Part shown: in pieces, positions 36,844-45,811 of the stretch | Layout: each line of letters starts with the position of its first letter | How positions within the stretch are numbered: position 1 is the stretch's first letter | Assembly (NCBI RefSeq): GCF_022369435.1 | Contig: NZ_CP059597.1 | Span: 868,001 to 932,000, forward strand | Length of the DNA: 64,000 nt | Source of the DNA: Campylobacter sp. RM10537 | GTDB taxonomy: Bacteria; Campylobacterota; Campylobacteria; Campylobacterales; Campylobacteraceae | Reading direction: 5' to 3' | The notes under the pieces: model-generated | Database searches by the model: none | What the model was told of the DNA's origin: nothing | Seen by the model: the letters and a program-made list of their open reading frames with translations, nothing else | Made by a program: the position numbers and the translations under genes

Positions 36844-37041
36844 TTAATGAGAAATATTATTTAACTTATTTTTAAGTTGATAGTTTTCTATCAGTAAAAT
36901 AAAAATTAAAGTTAAAAGAAAACCTGGAGTCAATCCTAAACACAAATATATATAAGAATTAAATTTAAAAAACATCAAAAGTGCACCAAAAAGCATTAAA
37001 GCCAAAGATGCACCTTTGAAAAATTCCAAAATATAAATCAA
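36844..37041 (-). CDS. Small two-helix membrane protein
   Basis: A 65-residue protein with two hydrophobic helices (about residues 9-27 and 29-51) joined by a short loop, then a polar tail. It overlaps atpB by 4 bp and corresponds to C. jejuni Cj1203c. It could assist ATP synthase assembly in the manner of AtpI/AtpQ-like small proteins, but this is inference from position only. Confidence 0.75.
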   Translation of the reverse strand: MIYILEFFKGASLALMLFGALLMFFKFNSYIYLCLGLTPGFLLTLIFILLIENYQLKNKLNNISH

Positions 37042-37718
37042 TGACCTTCCTCTATCTTAACAGCACCTGCTAGATATACATAAGTTAAAATCATAAAAAT
37101 AAAAGCTTGCAAAAAAGCCATAAAAGTTAAAAGTACGTAAGCAGGAAGTGGCGCTACATAAGGGACAAGAGCCAAAATAACCATTAAAAATAAATCATCT
37201 CCTTTAATATTGCCAAAAAGACGAAACGATAAAGAAATAACGCGAGAAAAATGAGAAACAATTTCAATTGGAAACATTAAAGGTGCTAAAAATTTAATAG
37301 GTCCCATAAAATGAGAAAAATATCTCACCACGCCTTGGGTTCTTATTCCTTCAAAATGATAATAAACAAAGACAATAATTGCCAAAGATAAAGTTAAATT
37401 TAAACTTGCTGTTGGAGAGTGAAAACCAGGAATAATACCTATAACATTGCTAAAAAATATAATAATACCTAAAGTAGCTACCAAAGGAAGATATTTTCTA
37501 GCATTTTTTTCATCTCCTAAGGTATCACGCCCCATGGAAAGAACACCCTCTAAAAAAGCTTCGCCTAAATTTTGCAAACCACGAGGTATAAATTGCATAG
37601 AACTTGTAACTTTATAAGCAATAATTACCGCGATAAAAGCCACTAAGCCCAAATGAAAAAAATAAGAAAAAGTATGACTTGAATCAAATAAAGAACTGAA
37701 TAAAAATAAATCTTTCAT
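37038..37718 (-). CDS. atpB: ATP synthase F0 subunit a
   Basis: A 226-residue membrane subunit forming the proton half-channels against the c-ring. The essential Arg is in [13 protein letters not shown], and the helix ending the protein ([14 protein letters not shown]) is characteristic. As in Campylobacter generally, it is separated from the main atp operon. The following gene is the small membrane protein. Confidence 0.96.
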   Translation of the reverse strand: MKDLFLFSSLFDSSHTFSYFFHLGLVAFIAVIIAYKVTSSMQFIPRGLQNLGEAFLEGVLSMGRDTLGDEKNARKYLPLVATLGIIIFFSNVIGIIPGFHSPTASLNLTLSLAIIVFVYYHFEGIRTQGVVRYFSHFMGPIKFLAPLMFPIEIVSHFSRVISLSFRLFGNIKGDDLFLMVILALVPYVAPLPAYVLLTFMAFLQAFIFMILTYVYLAGAVKIEEGH

Positions 37719-37806
37719 AATTTCCTCAGAATTTTTTATAAAAGCTTATTCTAGCACTGCCTTGCTTATAATTTAATGAAAATATTTTTTTATTTAATCA
37801 TCAAAA

Positions 37807-38082
37807 TTAAACTTTAAAATATTTTAAAGCTTTTTGAAATTTTTGAATATCATGAGCTTTGTTGTCTTTTTTTATTATAATTAAATTTATAGCCTCTTGC
37901 AATAGAGCCTGAATTTGATTTAAGGTAAGATTTATATTTTTTCTAAGCTCGTCATCATTTTTAGATTCTTGGGCTATATTGACCGCAAAGTCTTTTAGAT
38001 TTAAATCATCCAAAAGACTATCTAAATTTTCTATATTTTCTTGTATTAAAGCGAGTTTAAAATCATCAAGCCATTTCTTCAT
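37807..38082 (-). CDS. FliT-like small helical protein downstream of fliS
   Basis: A 91-residue, almost entirely helical, acidic/basic protein starting at ATG 38082 (an ATG at 38094 would add four residues and has poor spacing to a ribosome site). It overlaps fliS by 17 bp. It has no membrane segment. Position after fliD-fliS matches fliT of enteric bacteria, whose product is a short helical chaperone of the FliD cap. Sequence similarity to FliT is not evident to me, so this is a positional and structural inference. Confidence 0.7.
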   Translation of the reverse strand: MKKWLDDFKLALIQENIENLDSLLDDLNLKDFAVNIAQESKNDDELRKNINLTLNQIQALLQEAINLIIIKKDNKAHDIQKFQKALKYFKV

Positions 38083-38449
38083 TACTATGCACATCTCTCC
38101 AAGCTTCCAATAAACCCTTAGTTACATTAATAACCTCATCAATTCTTGCTTCATTATTTTCTAAATTTGCCAAAGATAGAAGTTGAATTTCTCTAGTATA
38201 AAGGCCACTTAAATAATGTGCCACTTCTCCACCTTTTTCATAATCTAAAGTATTGATTAATTCTATAAAAATAGCTGTAGTTCTTTTAACAAAATAAACT
38301 CTTTGCTCTATATCTTCATTTCTAATAGCTACTTTAGCTCTAGCACAAAAACGCAAAATGCCCTCATAGAGCATTTCGATCAATTTTTGAGAAGATTCTA
38401 TCCCTACTTGATTTTGGGAATAAGCATTATAAGCCAAACTATTTTGCAT
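38066..38449 (-). CDS. fliS: Flagellin export chaperone FliS
   Basis: A 127-residue four-helix chaperone that binds flagellin in the cytoplasm and prevents premature assembly. The start NSLAYNAYSQNQVGIESSQKLIEMLYEG is the family signature. It lies 11 bp after fliD. Confidence 0.95.
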   Translation of the reverse strand: MQNSLAYNAYSQNQVGIESSQKLIEMLYEGILRFCARAKVAIRNEDIEQRVYFVKRTTAIFIELINTLDYEKGGEVAHYLSGLYTREIQLLSLANLENNEARIDEVINVTKGLLEAWRDVHSNEEMA

Positions 38450-38460
38450 CGATATTTTCC

Positions 38461-40479
38461 TTAATTATTTGAATTATTTGCAGCATTAATCATATTTGTA
38501 ACTGTGGTCAACTGCTGATTAAGTTTATTTAAAATACTTTCATATTGTAACCACTGATTTGCCATTGTATCATATCTTGCATCGATCATATCTTGAGCTG
38601 ATTTTTTTGATTCATTTAAAGATTTAGTATCATTAGTTAAACTCTCATCATATTTAGTTAATGAACCATTTGTTCCTGTCATCCCTTGAAGTGTTGATTT
38701 AAGTTGAGCAAAGATACCTTTACCTTCTATAGGTTTTGCAGCTATAGTGGTTTCGCTTAAACCAAATAATTTTAATTTTTCAGCATCTCCTTTAATCGAA
38801 AAATCAGAACTTCCATCGCCACTAAATTTAAGTTTAAAACCTTTTTCGTTATTTTTATTATATTCTTCAACTTTAACCTTTAAACCATCTATACCAAGAC
38901 TATTGATATGAGTAGCCAAATTTTTAAGCATTTCTTCTTCGGTTGAGCCAGTAAGTACAAAATTTTCACCACTAGTAGTCTTTGATATATCATAGGTTTG
39001 ACCATTATAAACTATCTTAAAGTCACCTGGTTTAAATTCGATCCCTTTATGTTTGTCATCTTCGCTTCTTGTTTTAACACTATCACCAGTTTCTTCTTTA
39101 GGAGTTAAATAATCTTTTAAACTATTTTCTTTAATCAAGTCTCCAGTATGAGAAATATCTTGATATTGAGTGATACCTGCAAAAAAACTTTCTGCAAAAT
39201 CAGGATTTTCTTTTACCTTGCTTTCAAATTTAGAAGAATCAAAACTTAAAGTCCCAGCATCATTTAAAGTTAAACCAAAATCTTGCATAGAAAGCATAAC
39301 TGTAGCATTAACTTTGTTGCCATTATCATCGATTACAGTTCCACTAACCGATTGAGAATCAAACAAAGCAGAAAGTATGCTAGAGCGTATAGAATTTACT
39401 TCAGTTACACCTTGTAAAGTTCCTTTGGTTCCTGTTTCAGAATTATAATCAGTAGCGGCATTAAGATTGGTTACTAAGTCATTATAAGCATCTACTAATT
39501 CTTGCATAGCCTTGGTTACAGCTTCATTATCTTGCTGAACATCAAAATCAATTTCTCCAGTTTTATTTAAGGTTAAAGTAAGTCCAACGCCAAGATCTGT
39601 CACAGTATTGCTTTGGCGTATCATCTTAACCCCATCAAGTGTAAATTCAGCATTTTGAGCTTTTTGTATATGTAAAGGATTTTCTTCATTATCTTTTATT
39701 CCATAACCTTTAAAAGTTTCTGAATCAAGAGTAAGAATATAATCACCATCGACACTTCCTTCTCTTCCTGCAGTATCTGATAAAGGTTTATCTAATTCCC
39801 AACCAAGATTTGAAAAAAGCTTTGAAGCATTTTTATCAACTACATATCTTCCTTTATCATCTTTATATCCATCAAAAAACCCAATAGCATTATCTTCTCC
39901 GGTTTCCTTACTGGTTAAAGTTAAGCGATAAGGAGCATCTTTTTCACCTGTATTTACAATCTTTGCAACGATCTCACCACCTGTAGCCTCATTAATTTTA
40001 TCAGCTAAATCTCTATAGGTTGTGTTTTTATCATAGGTAACAGTATATTGCTTTCCATTTTGAATAAGTGTAAAAGAAGCACTTCCTTCTAAACTAGAAT
40101 CAACATAACCACCATCATTTGCCAAACCTTTGCTTTGATAAACATCTTTTTGAGCAAGTTGCTTAACATTTATTTTCATGCTTTGTAAAGATACCCCGCT
40201 GCTAGCTGTTAGGCTTGCTGGAGGATTAGTGGTAACACTAGCACTTACTTTTCTTTTTGCAAAAGCTGTTGCATCTGCTAAAGAAGAAACTGCTGTTTGA
40301 AATGTAAGTAATTTTGTTTTTATTTCAGTTAAATCTTTTTGTTTAGTTGAATTTTCTTCTATTTTTTTTGTATAAGGATCTACTCTAGCTTTTTCTTCTG
40401 CTTGTTTTAATTTATCTAAAGTATCTTGAGTTAAAACTCCAGATCCAAAACCCAAACTTGATAAACTACCAAATGCCAT
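38461..40479 (-). CDS. fliD: Flagellar filament cap protein FliD
   Basis: A 672-residue filament cap (HAP2). The N-terminal coil has GSLSSLGFGSGVLTQDTLDKLKQAEEKAR. The FliD_N and FliD_C regions surround a variable middle with immunoglobulin-like inserts, and the C-terminal heptad coil ends NMINAANNSNN. Length is close to C. jejuni FliD (about 640-650). It directs flagellin polymerisation at the tip and is a reported adhesin. flaG precedes it by 2 bp. Confidence 0.94.
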   Translation of the reverse strand: MAFGSLSSLGFGSGVLTQDTLDKLKQAEEKARVDPYTKKIEENSTKQKDLTEIKTKLLTFQTAVSSLADATAFAKRKVSASVTTNPPASLTASSGVSLQSMKINVKQLAQKDVYQSKGLANDGGYVDSSLEGSASFTLIQNGKQYTVTYDKNTTYRDLADKINEATGGEIVAKIVNTGEKDAPYRLTLTSKETGEDNAIGFFDGYKDDKGRYVVDKNASKLFSNLGWELDKPLSDTAGREGSVDGDYILTLDSETFKGYGIKDNEENPLHIQKAQNAEFTLDGVKMIRQSNTVTDLGVGLTLTLNKTGEIDFDVQQDNEAVTKAMQELVDAYNDLVTNLNAATDYNSETGTKGTLQGVTEVNSIRSSILSALFDSQSVSGTVIDDNGNKVNATVMLSMQDFGLTLNDAGTLSFDSSKFESKVKENPDFAESFFAGITQYQDISHTGDLIKENSLKDYLTPKEETGDSVKTRSEDDKHKGIEFKPGDFKIVYNGQTYDISKTTSGENFVLTGSTEEEMLKNLATHINSLGIDGLKVKVEEYNKNNEKGFKLKFSGDGSSDFSIKGDAEKLKLFGLSETTIAAKPIEGKGIFAQLKSTLQGMTGTNGSLTKYDESLTNDTKSLNESKKSAQDMIDARYDTMANQWLQYESILNKLNQQLTTVTNMINAANNSNN

Positions 40480-40481
40480 TT

Positions 40482-40844
40482 TTAACTCTCCTTATCAAAA
40501 ATCATACCGATTACATCTTTAAAATATTCTGCCAATCTCATAGCCTCTTCACTAGGAATTTTACGAATCTCTCTTCCTGTGCTTTTTTCAGTTACGCTAA
40601 TGTACATTGAACCTGTTTTATCGCTATATCCAAAACGAACATTCGTATCTAAAGAATCCATTTGTTCGTTTAATTTTTTCGTAATATCTGCTAATTTAGC
40701 ATCCAAATTTTGCTGATTATCATCGCCTCCTTGGCTTTGTTTTTCAGCGTGAATATCTGAACTAGCTTTTTGCACCTTATCTGCTCTTTGACTCATATTA
40801 GTCAAAACCATATCCATTTTTTCATTTGCCTTCGAAATTTCCAT
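40482..40844 (-). CDS. flaG: Flagellar protein FlaG
   Basis: A 120-residue cytoplasmic/exported flagellar protein with the conserved C-terminal FlaG segment FGYSDKTGSMYISVTEKSTGREIRKIPSEE. It limits filament length in Campylobacter and other genera. First gene of flaG-fliD-fliS-fliT-like; a sigma-28-like promoter lies upstream. Confidence 0.93.
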   Translation of the reverse strand: MEISKANEKMDMVLTNMSQRADKVQKASSDIHAEKQSQGGDDNQQNLDAKLADITKKLNEQMDSLDTNVRFGYSDKTGSMYISVTEKSTGREIRKIPSEEAMRLAEYFKDVIGMIFDKES

Positions 40845-40888
40845 TTTAAAATCCTTTTTAAAATTTCCTCTATTGCTAGTTAAACTCT

Positions 40889-40911
40889 ACATCGGCAAAA
40901 AAATAATTTTA
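40889..40911 (-). promoter_or_regulatory. Candidate sigma-28 (FliA) promoter of flaG
   Basis: Minus-strand GCCGATGT (40896-40889) resembles the sigma-28 -10 (GCCGATAA). A TAAA lies 11 bp upstream rather than the ideal 15. The element ends about 45 bp from the flaG start. Late flagellar genes are usually FliA-dependent, which supports the call. Confidence 0.45.
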
Positions 40912-40996
40912 TGAATACTTTTTTAATAAAAATTTTAAAATTTTTATATATTTTGATATAAGCAAAAAGCGTGCCAAAATAAAAAATTATTTTTAT

Positions 40997-42802
40997 CTAA
41001 CCCATAATTTCAAATTTTTTAAATAATTCAGGATCATTGTCTAAAATATTACGCAAAATTAGATCTTTTATAACATTTTCGTTACAATCGGTTTGCTTAG
41101 GCCAAGCTCTTATATAATCCTCAGTTTCATCTTTAGCACTTGCATCAATAGCCAATCTATCTTCTTGTATGAATAAATCTCTTTTTGCATCAATATTATT
41201 TACAACACGCCAAACAAGCATATATGGATTTTCTAATTTATTGTTTGTATCTAAAAAAACTAAAATTCTAAAATATTTTTTAAATTTCAATAATCTTTTA
41301 AAAACTTGAGAATTTTTTTCTTTTTTATCAAGCAAAATACAGACTATGGGACTTTTACATTCTTTATAAAATTGTTTTAAAGAAATAAGTTTTACTTCAG
41401 AATTGAAAAGCTCAAATAATTTTTCATCTTCTAAAATTTCAAGCTCTTCTATCTCATTTTTATCACAAGCATCAAGTCCTGCTTTGCCACCAAAACAAGA
41501 ATTAGGAGAAGCATGATCAAGTTGATCACAAATTCCTTCGCTTATAAGTAATTTTTGTACACAAAAACGATTAAGAATATAAGGAATTAATGCATCATAA
41601 TCATCCAACTTAGGTGCATCCTTATCAACAAAAATCGCATGTTTAACAAAACTCATTTGCCCTACTCCCCAAAAAGCATGCATAATTTGTTGTGCATGTG
41701 CGGGATATTTTGTATCAATTTTAGCTAAAATTAGATTATGAAAAACTCCATTTTCTGGCATTTTATAATCAATCAAATCAGGAACAGAAGTTTGCAAAAG
41801 AGGCAAGAAAATACGCTCAGTTCCAAGCCCCATAATTCTATCTTCTAAAGGAGGCTTTCCTACAACAGTTGCTTGATAAATAGCATCTTTTTTAGCATAA
41901 ATTTTTTCAACTTTCATAACAGGAAAAAGCTCTGCTGGAGTATAAAAACCCGTATGATCTCCAAAAGGTCCTTCTATTTTAAATTCTTCTAAGTCCACAT
42001 AACCTTCTATAACAATATCACTATCAAAAGGGACAAAGACTCCATTTTCACAAGGTGTTAATTTAGAAGGAGTTTTTTTAATAAAACCATAAAGCAAAAG
42101 CTCAAAAATTCCTTTTGGTAATGGAGCTTGAGAACACCAAATATAAAGTGGATCTCCGCCAATAGCTATACTAACAGGCATTTTTTTAAAACCTGCTTTT
42201 TTATACTCATGATAAAAATTTGCCCCATCTTTATGGATTTGCCAGTGCATTAAAAGTTCATTTTCTCCGCTAACTTGCAAACGATACATTCCAAGATTAT
42301 TTTGAGTTTTATCTAAATTATGAGTATAAACTTGCCCCATTGTTATAAATTTACCAGCATCATCTTCCCAAGTTTTAAGTATAGGGAGCTCTTTAAGGGA
42401 ATTTAAAATTTCATAATTATAAAGCGCTTTATTAATGCTCAATCTTTTAGGTGGAACATTTTTTAAACTCAATAAATTCATAAAAAAATCAATTTTAGCT
42501 CTAAAATTAGTAGGAATATGAAGTTTGGTTAAATGTGAAATTTCGTTAGCTATCTCATTAAAATCTCTTCCAAAAGCCAAATTTAAAGCTTTTTTATTGC
42601 AAAAAGTATTCATTAAAACTGGAAATTTATATTTTTTTTCTAATTTTTTATCAATAGGGTTTTTAAAAAGTAAAGCTTTGCCATTCTCTTCTTTTTTTGC
42701 CTCTATATAAGCTAAATGTGCTATTTCAAGATCTACATCCACAGGCTCTTCAATAATCTTTAATAGATTATTTTCCTTTAAGACTTGGATAAAATTTTTC
42801 AT
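40997..42802 (-). CDS. ubiD: UbiD-family decarboxylase
   Basis: A 601-residue decarboxylase using prenylated FMN (made by UbiX). The family block is visible: GGDPLYIWCSQAPLPKGIFE, EGPFGDHTGFYTP and PLEDRIMGLGTERIFLPLLQ, with the catalytic Glu-Arg-Glu network in this region. Campylobacter makes menaquinone by the futalosine route, so this enzyme may decarboxylate a futalosine-pathway intermediate (MqnL-like) rather than a ubiquinone precursor. It ends a long operon starting near 48800 and overlaps hemC by 4 bp. Confidence 0.9.
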   Translation of the reverse strand: MKNFIQVLKENNLLKIIEEPVDVDLEIAHLAYIEAKKEENGKALLFKNPIDKKLEKKYKFPVLMNTFCNKKALNLAFGRDFNEIANEISHLTKLHIPTNFRAKIDFFMNLLSLKNVPPKRLSINKALYNYEILNSLKELPILKTWEDDAGKFITMGQVYTHNLDKTQNNLGMYRLQVSGENELLMHWQIHKDGANFYHEYKKAGFKKMPVSIAIGGDPLYIWCSQAPLPKGIFELLLYGFIKKTPSKLTPCENGVFVPFDSDIVIEGYVDLEEFKIEGPFGDHTGFYTPAELFPVMKVEKIYAKKDAIYQATVVGKPPLEDRIMGLGTERIFLPLLQTSVPDLIDYKMPENGVFHNLILAKIDTKYPAHAQQIMHAFWGVGQMSFVKHAIFVDKDAPKLDDYDALIPYILNRFCVQKLLISEGICDQLDHASPNSCFGGKAGLDACDKNEIEELEILEDEKLFELFNSEVKLISLKQFYKECKSPIVCILLDKKEKNSQVFKRLLKFKKYFRILVFLDTNNKLENPYMLVWRVVNNIDAKRDLFIQEDRLAIDASAKDETEDYIRAWPKQTDCNENVIKDLILRNILDNDPELFKKFEIMG

Positions 42803-43725
42803 ATCATACCCTCTGCTTTTTTTAGTAACTCTTTAGCACCTTTGTTTATAAATTCTTTAGCCAAAATTTCACCAAATCCTTTAAATTCATTTTTTTTAAT
42901 TATTCTTTTATCTTTTAAAATTTCACTCCCATCAGGTAAGCCAAGTATAGCACGGATACAAATTATATCTTCATTAAGTTCTGCATTAATTCCTATAGGA
43001 ACTTGACATCCACCCTCTAAAGTAGCAATAAATTCTCTTTCTATAGTTGTTTCTATTACGGTGTTTTCATCATTTAGGCATTTTAACAAATTTAAAATTT
43101 TTACATCTTCAACACTCTCAATACCTAAAGCACCTTGAGAAGCTGCAGGAATGAGTTCATCTTTACTAAATTCATAAATAAAATTAACTTCTTTATCTAA
43201 TCCTAAACGCTTAATACCCGCCAAAGCAAGGATAATAGCATCAAAATCACCTTTTTTTAATTTCTCTATGCGAGAATTTACATTTCCACGTAAAGAAATA
43301 ATTTCCAAATCAGGTCTTAACAATAAAAGTTGCATTTTTCGCCTAAGGCTTGTTGTGCCTATTTTTGCACCTTTAGGTAAAGAAAGGAAATTTTCATATT
43401 TTTGACTCAACATCGTATCATTACTTTTTTCTCTTTTGCTCACTGCTGCTAAAACTAAGCCCTTTGGAAAAAAACTTGGAACATCTTTTAAACTATGTAC
43501 TGCTAAATGCGCTTCATTTCTAAGCATACTTTCTTCAAGCTCTTTAGTAAAAAGCCCTTTGCCACCGATCTTAGCCAAGGGAGAATCAAGTAAAATATCT
43601 CCTTTTGTTTTAAATCCTTCTAATATAACATCTATATTATGTTTATTTTTTAAAATCTGTGCAATGTGTTCACTTTGCCAAAGGGCTAAAGCACTTTTTC
43701 TTGTGGCTATAATTAACTGATTCAT
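42799..43725 (-). CDS. hemC: Porphobilinogen deaminase (hydroxymethylbilane synthase)
   Basis: A 308-residue haem-pathway enzyme polymerising four porphobilinogens. It starts LIIATRKSALALWQSEHIA, has HSLKDVPSFFP and the Arg cluster KIGTTSLRRKMQLL. The dipyrromethane cofactor Cys lies in LEGGCQVPIG. It is in the same operon as hemA (glutamyl-tRNA reductase), overlapping both neighbours by 4 bp. Confidence 0.97.
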   Translation of the reverse strand: MNQLIIATRKSALALWQSEHIAQILKNKHNIDVILEGFKTKGDILLDSPLAKIGGKGLFTKELEESMLRNEAHLAVHSLKDVPSFFPKGLVLAAVSKREKSNDTMLSQKYENFLSLPKGAKIGTTSLRRKMQLLLLRPDLEIISLRGNVNSRIEKLKKGDFDAIILALAGIKRLGLDKEVNFIYEFSKDELIPAASQGALGIESVEDVKILNLLKCLNDENTVIETTIEREFIATLEGGCQVPIGINAELNEDIICIRAILGLPDGSEILKDKRIIKKNEFKGFGEILAKEFINKGAKELLKKAEGMI

Positions 43726-44105
43726 TTTTCATCCTCTATAATTTCAACATCAATGATTTCTTCACTAGAATTTCGATTTTGTCTACGAGTATATTTTGTT
43801 TTAGTGGCTATTTTTAAAAAAATGCCGAATAAAAAAATTAAAAATCCAATAAAACTTGTTAAAACTCCTGGAAAAACAAGTAAAAATCCAGCAATAACAA
43901 AAGAAAATTGCGTCAGCATATTTTTAAAACCTAAAATTTGAAATTCAAGCATATTTTTCCAAAAAATTCCCAAAAGTACAACACCAAATATCATACTTGC
44001 CAAAATAAAAATTAAAAAATTTCCAAAACCAAAAAATATAATAAATAATAGACTAAAAATAAATTCTATAACAAATAAAGGACTTAACTTAAGTTTATAA
44101 CTCAT
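43722..44105 (-). CDS. FxsA-family membrane protein
   Basis: A 127-residue protein with three to four hydrophobic helices. The FxsA landmarks are FVIAGFLLVFPGVLTSFIGFLIFLFG and an acidic cytoplasmic tail. FxsA of E. coli affects phage T7 exclusion by F when overproduced; the normal function is unknown. Short overlaps link it to proS and hemC. Confidence 0.85.
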   Translation of the reverse strand: MSYKLKLSPLFVIEFIFSLLFIIFFGFGNFLIFILASMIFGVVLLGIFWKNMLEFQILGFKNMLTQFSFVIAGFLLVFPGVLTSFIGFLIFLFGIFLKIATKTKYTRRQNRNSSEEIIDVEIIEDEK

Positions 44106-45811
44106 GATATTTTCTTCTTAATAATCTCTATAATATTCTCTATTTTAATAATTTCTTTACTTAAATTTTCTCTTTGTATAAGTTCTATTTCATTGTTTTG
44201 CAACCCTTTTCCAATCACTAAAGCATAAGGAAAACCCATTAATTCAAAATCATTCATTTTTACACCAAAACGTTCATTTCTATCATCAAGCAAAACTTCG
44301 ATTCCTAAATTTTGCAGTTGCTGATAAATTTGATATGCAAATTGACAAGCTTGCTCATCTTTTATATTAGATATAATGATATCAATAACAAAAGGAGCCA
44401 AAGTTTGACTCCAAATGCAACCTTTTTCATCATGACTAGCTTCGATAGCAACAGCTACTAAGCGAGAAACTCCAATTCCATAGCAACCCATATAAAATGC
44501 CTGAGCTTTTCCATTTTCATCTAAAAAATGTGCATTCATAGCCTTAGAATATTTTTGTCCAAGTTTAAAAATATGTCCTACCTCTATACCTTTGCTTTTT
44601 TTTAATTTACCACCGCATTTTAAACAACAATCATTTTCTTTAACTTCCACCAAATCTTTAAAACGATCTTTGTTTAAATTTACAACATCAATTCCTATTA
44701 AATGATAATCTTTCTCATTGGCTCCAATAATCATTTGTTTTTCATTTTCAAGCTCTTGATCAAGATAAAAATCTATATTTTTAAGTCCTACAAATCCAAT
44801 AAAACCAGGGACTAATCCAGCATTAAGCAATTCGCTTTCATCTACATCAATAAGTTCTAAAGCTTTACAAGCATTTTGCGCTTTGACTTCTTGTAAATCA
44901 TCACATCCACGTATAAAAAATACAACCAGTTTGCTTTCATGTTCATAAATAGCTTTTTTTGCTACTGCTTTAATAGTATAAAATTCATCAATCTTGAAAA
45001 AATTAGCCAATTCTTTAATACTTTTAACACTAGGTGTATGAAATTTGCTTGCATAGCTAGCTTCTGGACGATCTTTATCGCAAGTTTTTTTAGCTCTTTT
45101 TGCTGCTTCAATATTTGCCGCATAATCACAATTTTCACAAAGTAAGATATCATCTTCTCCATTTTTTGCTAAAACCATAAATTCTTTAGATCCGCTGCCG
45201 CCAATTGCTCCACTATCAGCCTCAACGGCTCTAAAATCAAGTCCCATTCTTTTTAAAATATTAGAATAAGTCTCATACATAAGGTTGAATTCTCGTGCTA
45301 AATCTTCTTCATTTTGATGAAAACTATAACCATCCTTCATTAAAAATTCTCTACATCTTAAAAGCCCAAAACGTGGACGTGCTTCATCTCTAAATTTCCA
45401 ACCAATTTGATATAAATGTAAAGGAAGTTGTTTATAACTTGTAATTTTATTTTTAACCAAAGAAAGCATAGCTTCTTCATGGGTTGGCCCTAAAACAAAA
45501 TCATTTTCTTTTCTATCTTTAAAACGCAAAAGTTCTTTTCCAAAAATATTATAACGTCCACTTTCTTGCCATAAACTAGCCGGAGTAACAAAACTAAGAT
45601 TCACTTCTTGCGCACCAACTTTATCCATCTCTTCTTTAACTATGGTACGAATTTTATCTAAAACTCTTTTTCCTAAAGGCAAAAAGTTATAAAGTCCACT
45701 ACCAATTTGCTCTACAAAACCAGAACGAACTAAGAAAATATGGCTTGGTAAACTTGCATCTTTAGGAGTTTCCCTTGTACTTGGTGCATATAATTGACTA
45801 AATTTCATCAT
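44102..45811 (-). CDS. proS: Prolyl-tRNA synthetase
   Basis: A 569-residue class II synthetase of the bacterial type with an internal editing (INS) domain. Motif 2 reads FRDEARPRFGLLRCREFLMKDGYSF, motif 3 GCYGIGVSRLVAVAIE, and the editing region lies about residues 225-390. Start: ATG ATG at 45811/45808 with GGAG 4-7 bp upstream; an upstream TTG start would add seven residues into hemA with no ribosome site. It overlaps hemA by 14 bp. Confidence 0.96.
   Translation of the reverse strand: MMKFSQLYAPSTRETPKDASLPSHIFLVRSGFVEQIGSGLYNFLPLGKRVLDKIRTIVKEEMDKVGAQEVNLSFVTPASLWQESGRYNIFGKELLRFKDRKENDFVLGPTHEEAMLSLVKNKITSYKQLPLHLYQIGWKFRDEARPRFGLLRCREFLMKDGYSFHQNEEDLAREFNLMYETYSNILKRMGLDFRAVEADSGAIGGSGSKEFMVLAKNGEDDILLCENCDYAANIEAAKRAKKTCDKDRPEASYASKFHTPSVKSIKELANFFKIDEFYTIKAVAKKAIYEHESKLVVFFIRGCDDLQEVKAQNACKALELIDVDESELLNAGLVPGFIGFVGLKNIDFYLDQELENEKQMIIGANEKDYHLIGIDVVNLNKDRFKDLVEVKENDCCLKCGGKLKKSKGIEVGHIFKLGQKYSKAMNAHFLDENGKAQAFYMGCYGIGVSRLVAVAIEASHDEKGCIWSQTLAPFVIDIIISNIKDEQACQFAYQIYQQLQNLGIEVLLDDRNERFGVKMNDFELMGFPYALVIGKGLQNNEIELIQRENLSKEIIKIENIIEIIKKKIS

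Noticed and set aside
44939-45162. Overlapping frames within proS on both strands
   Set aside because: Both lie inside the editing domain of a full-length, in-frame prolyl-tRNA synthetase.
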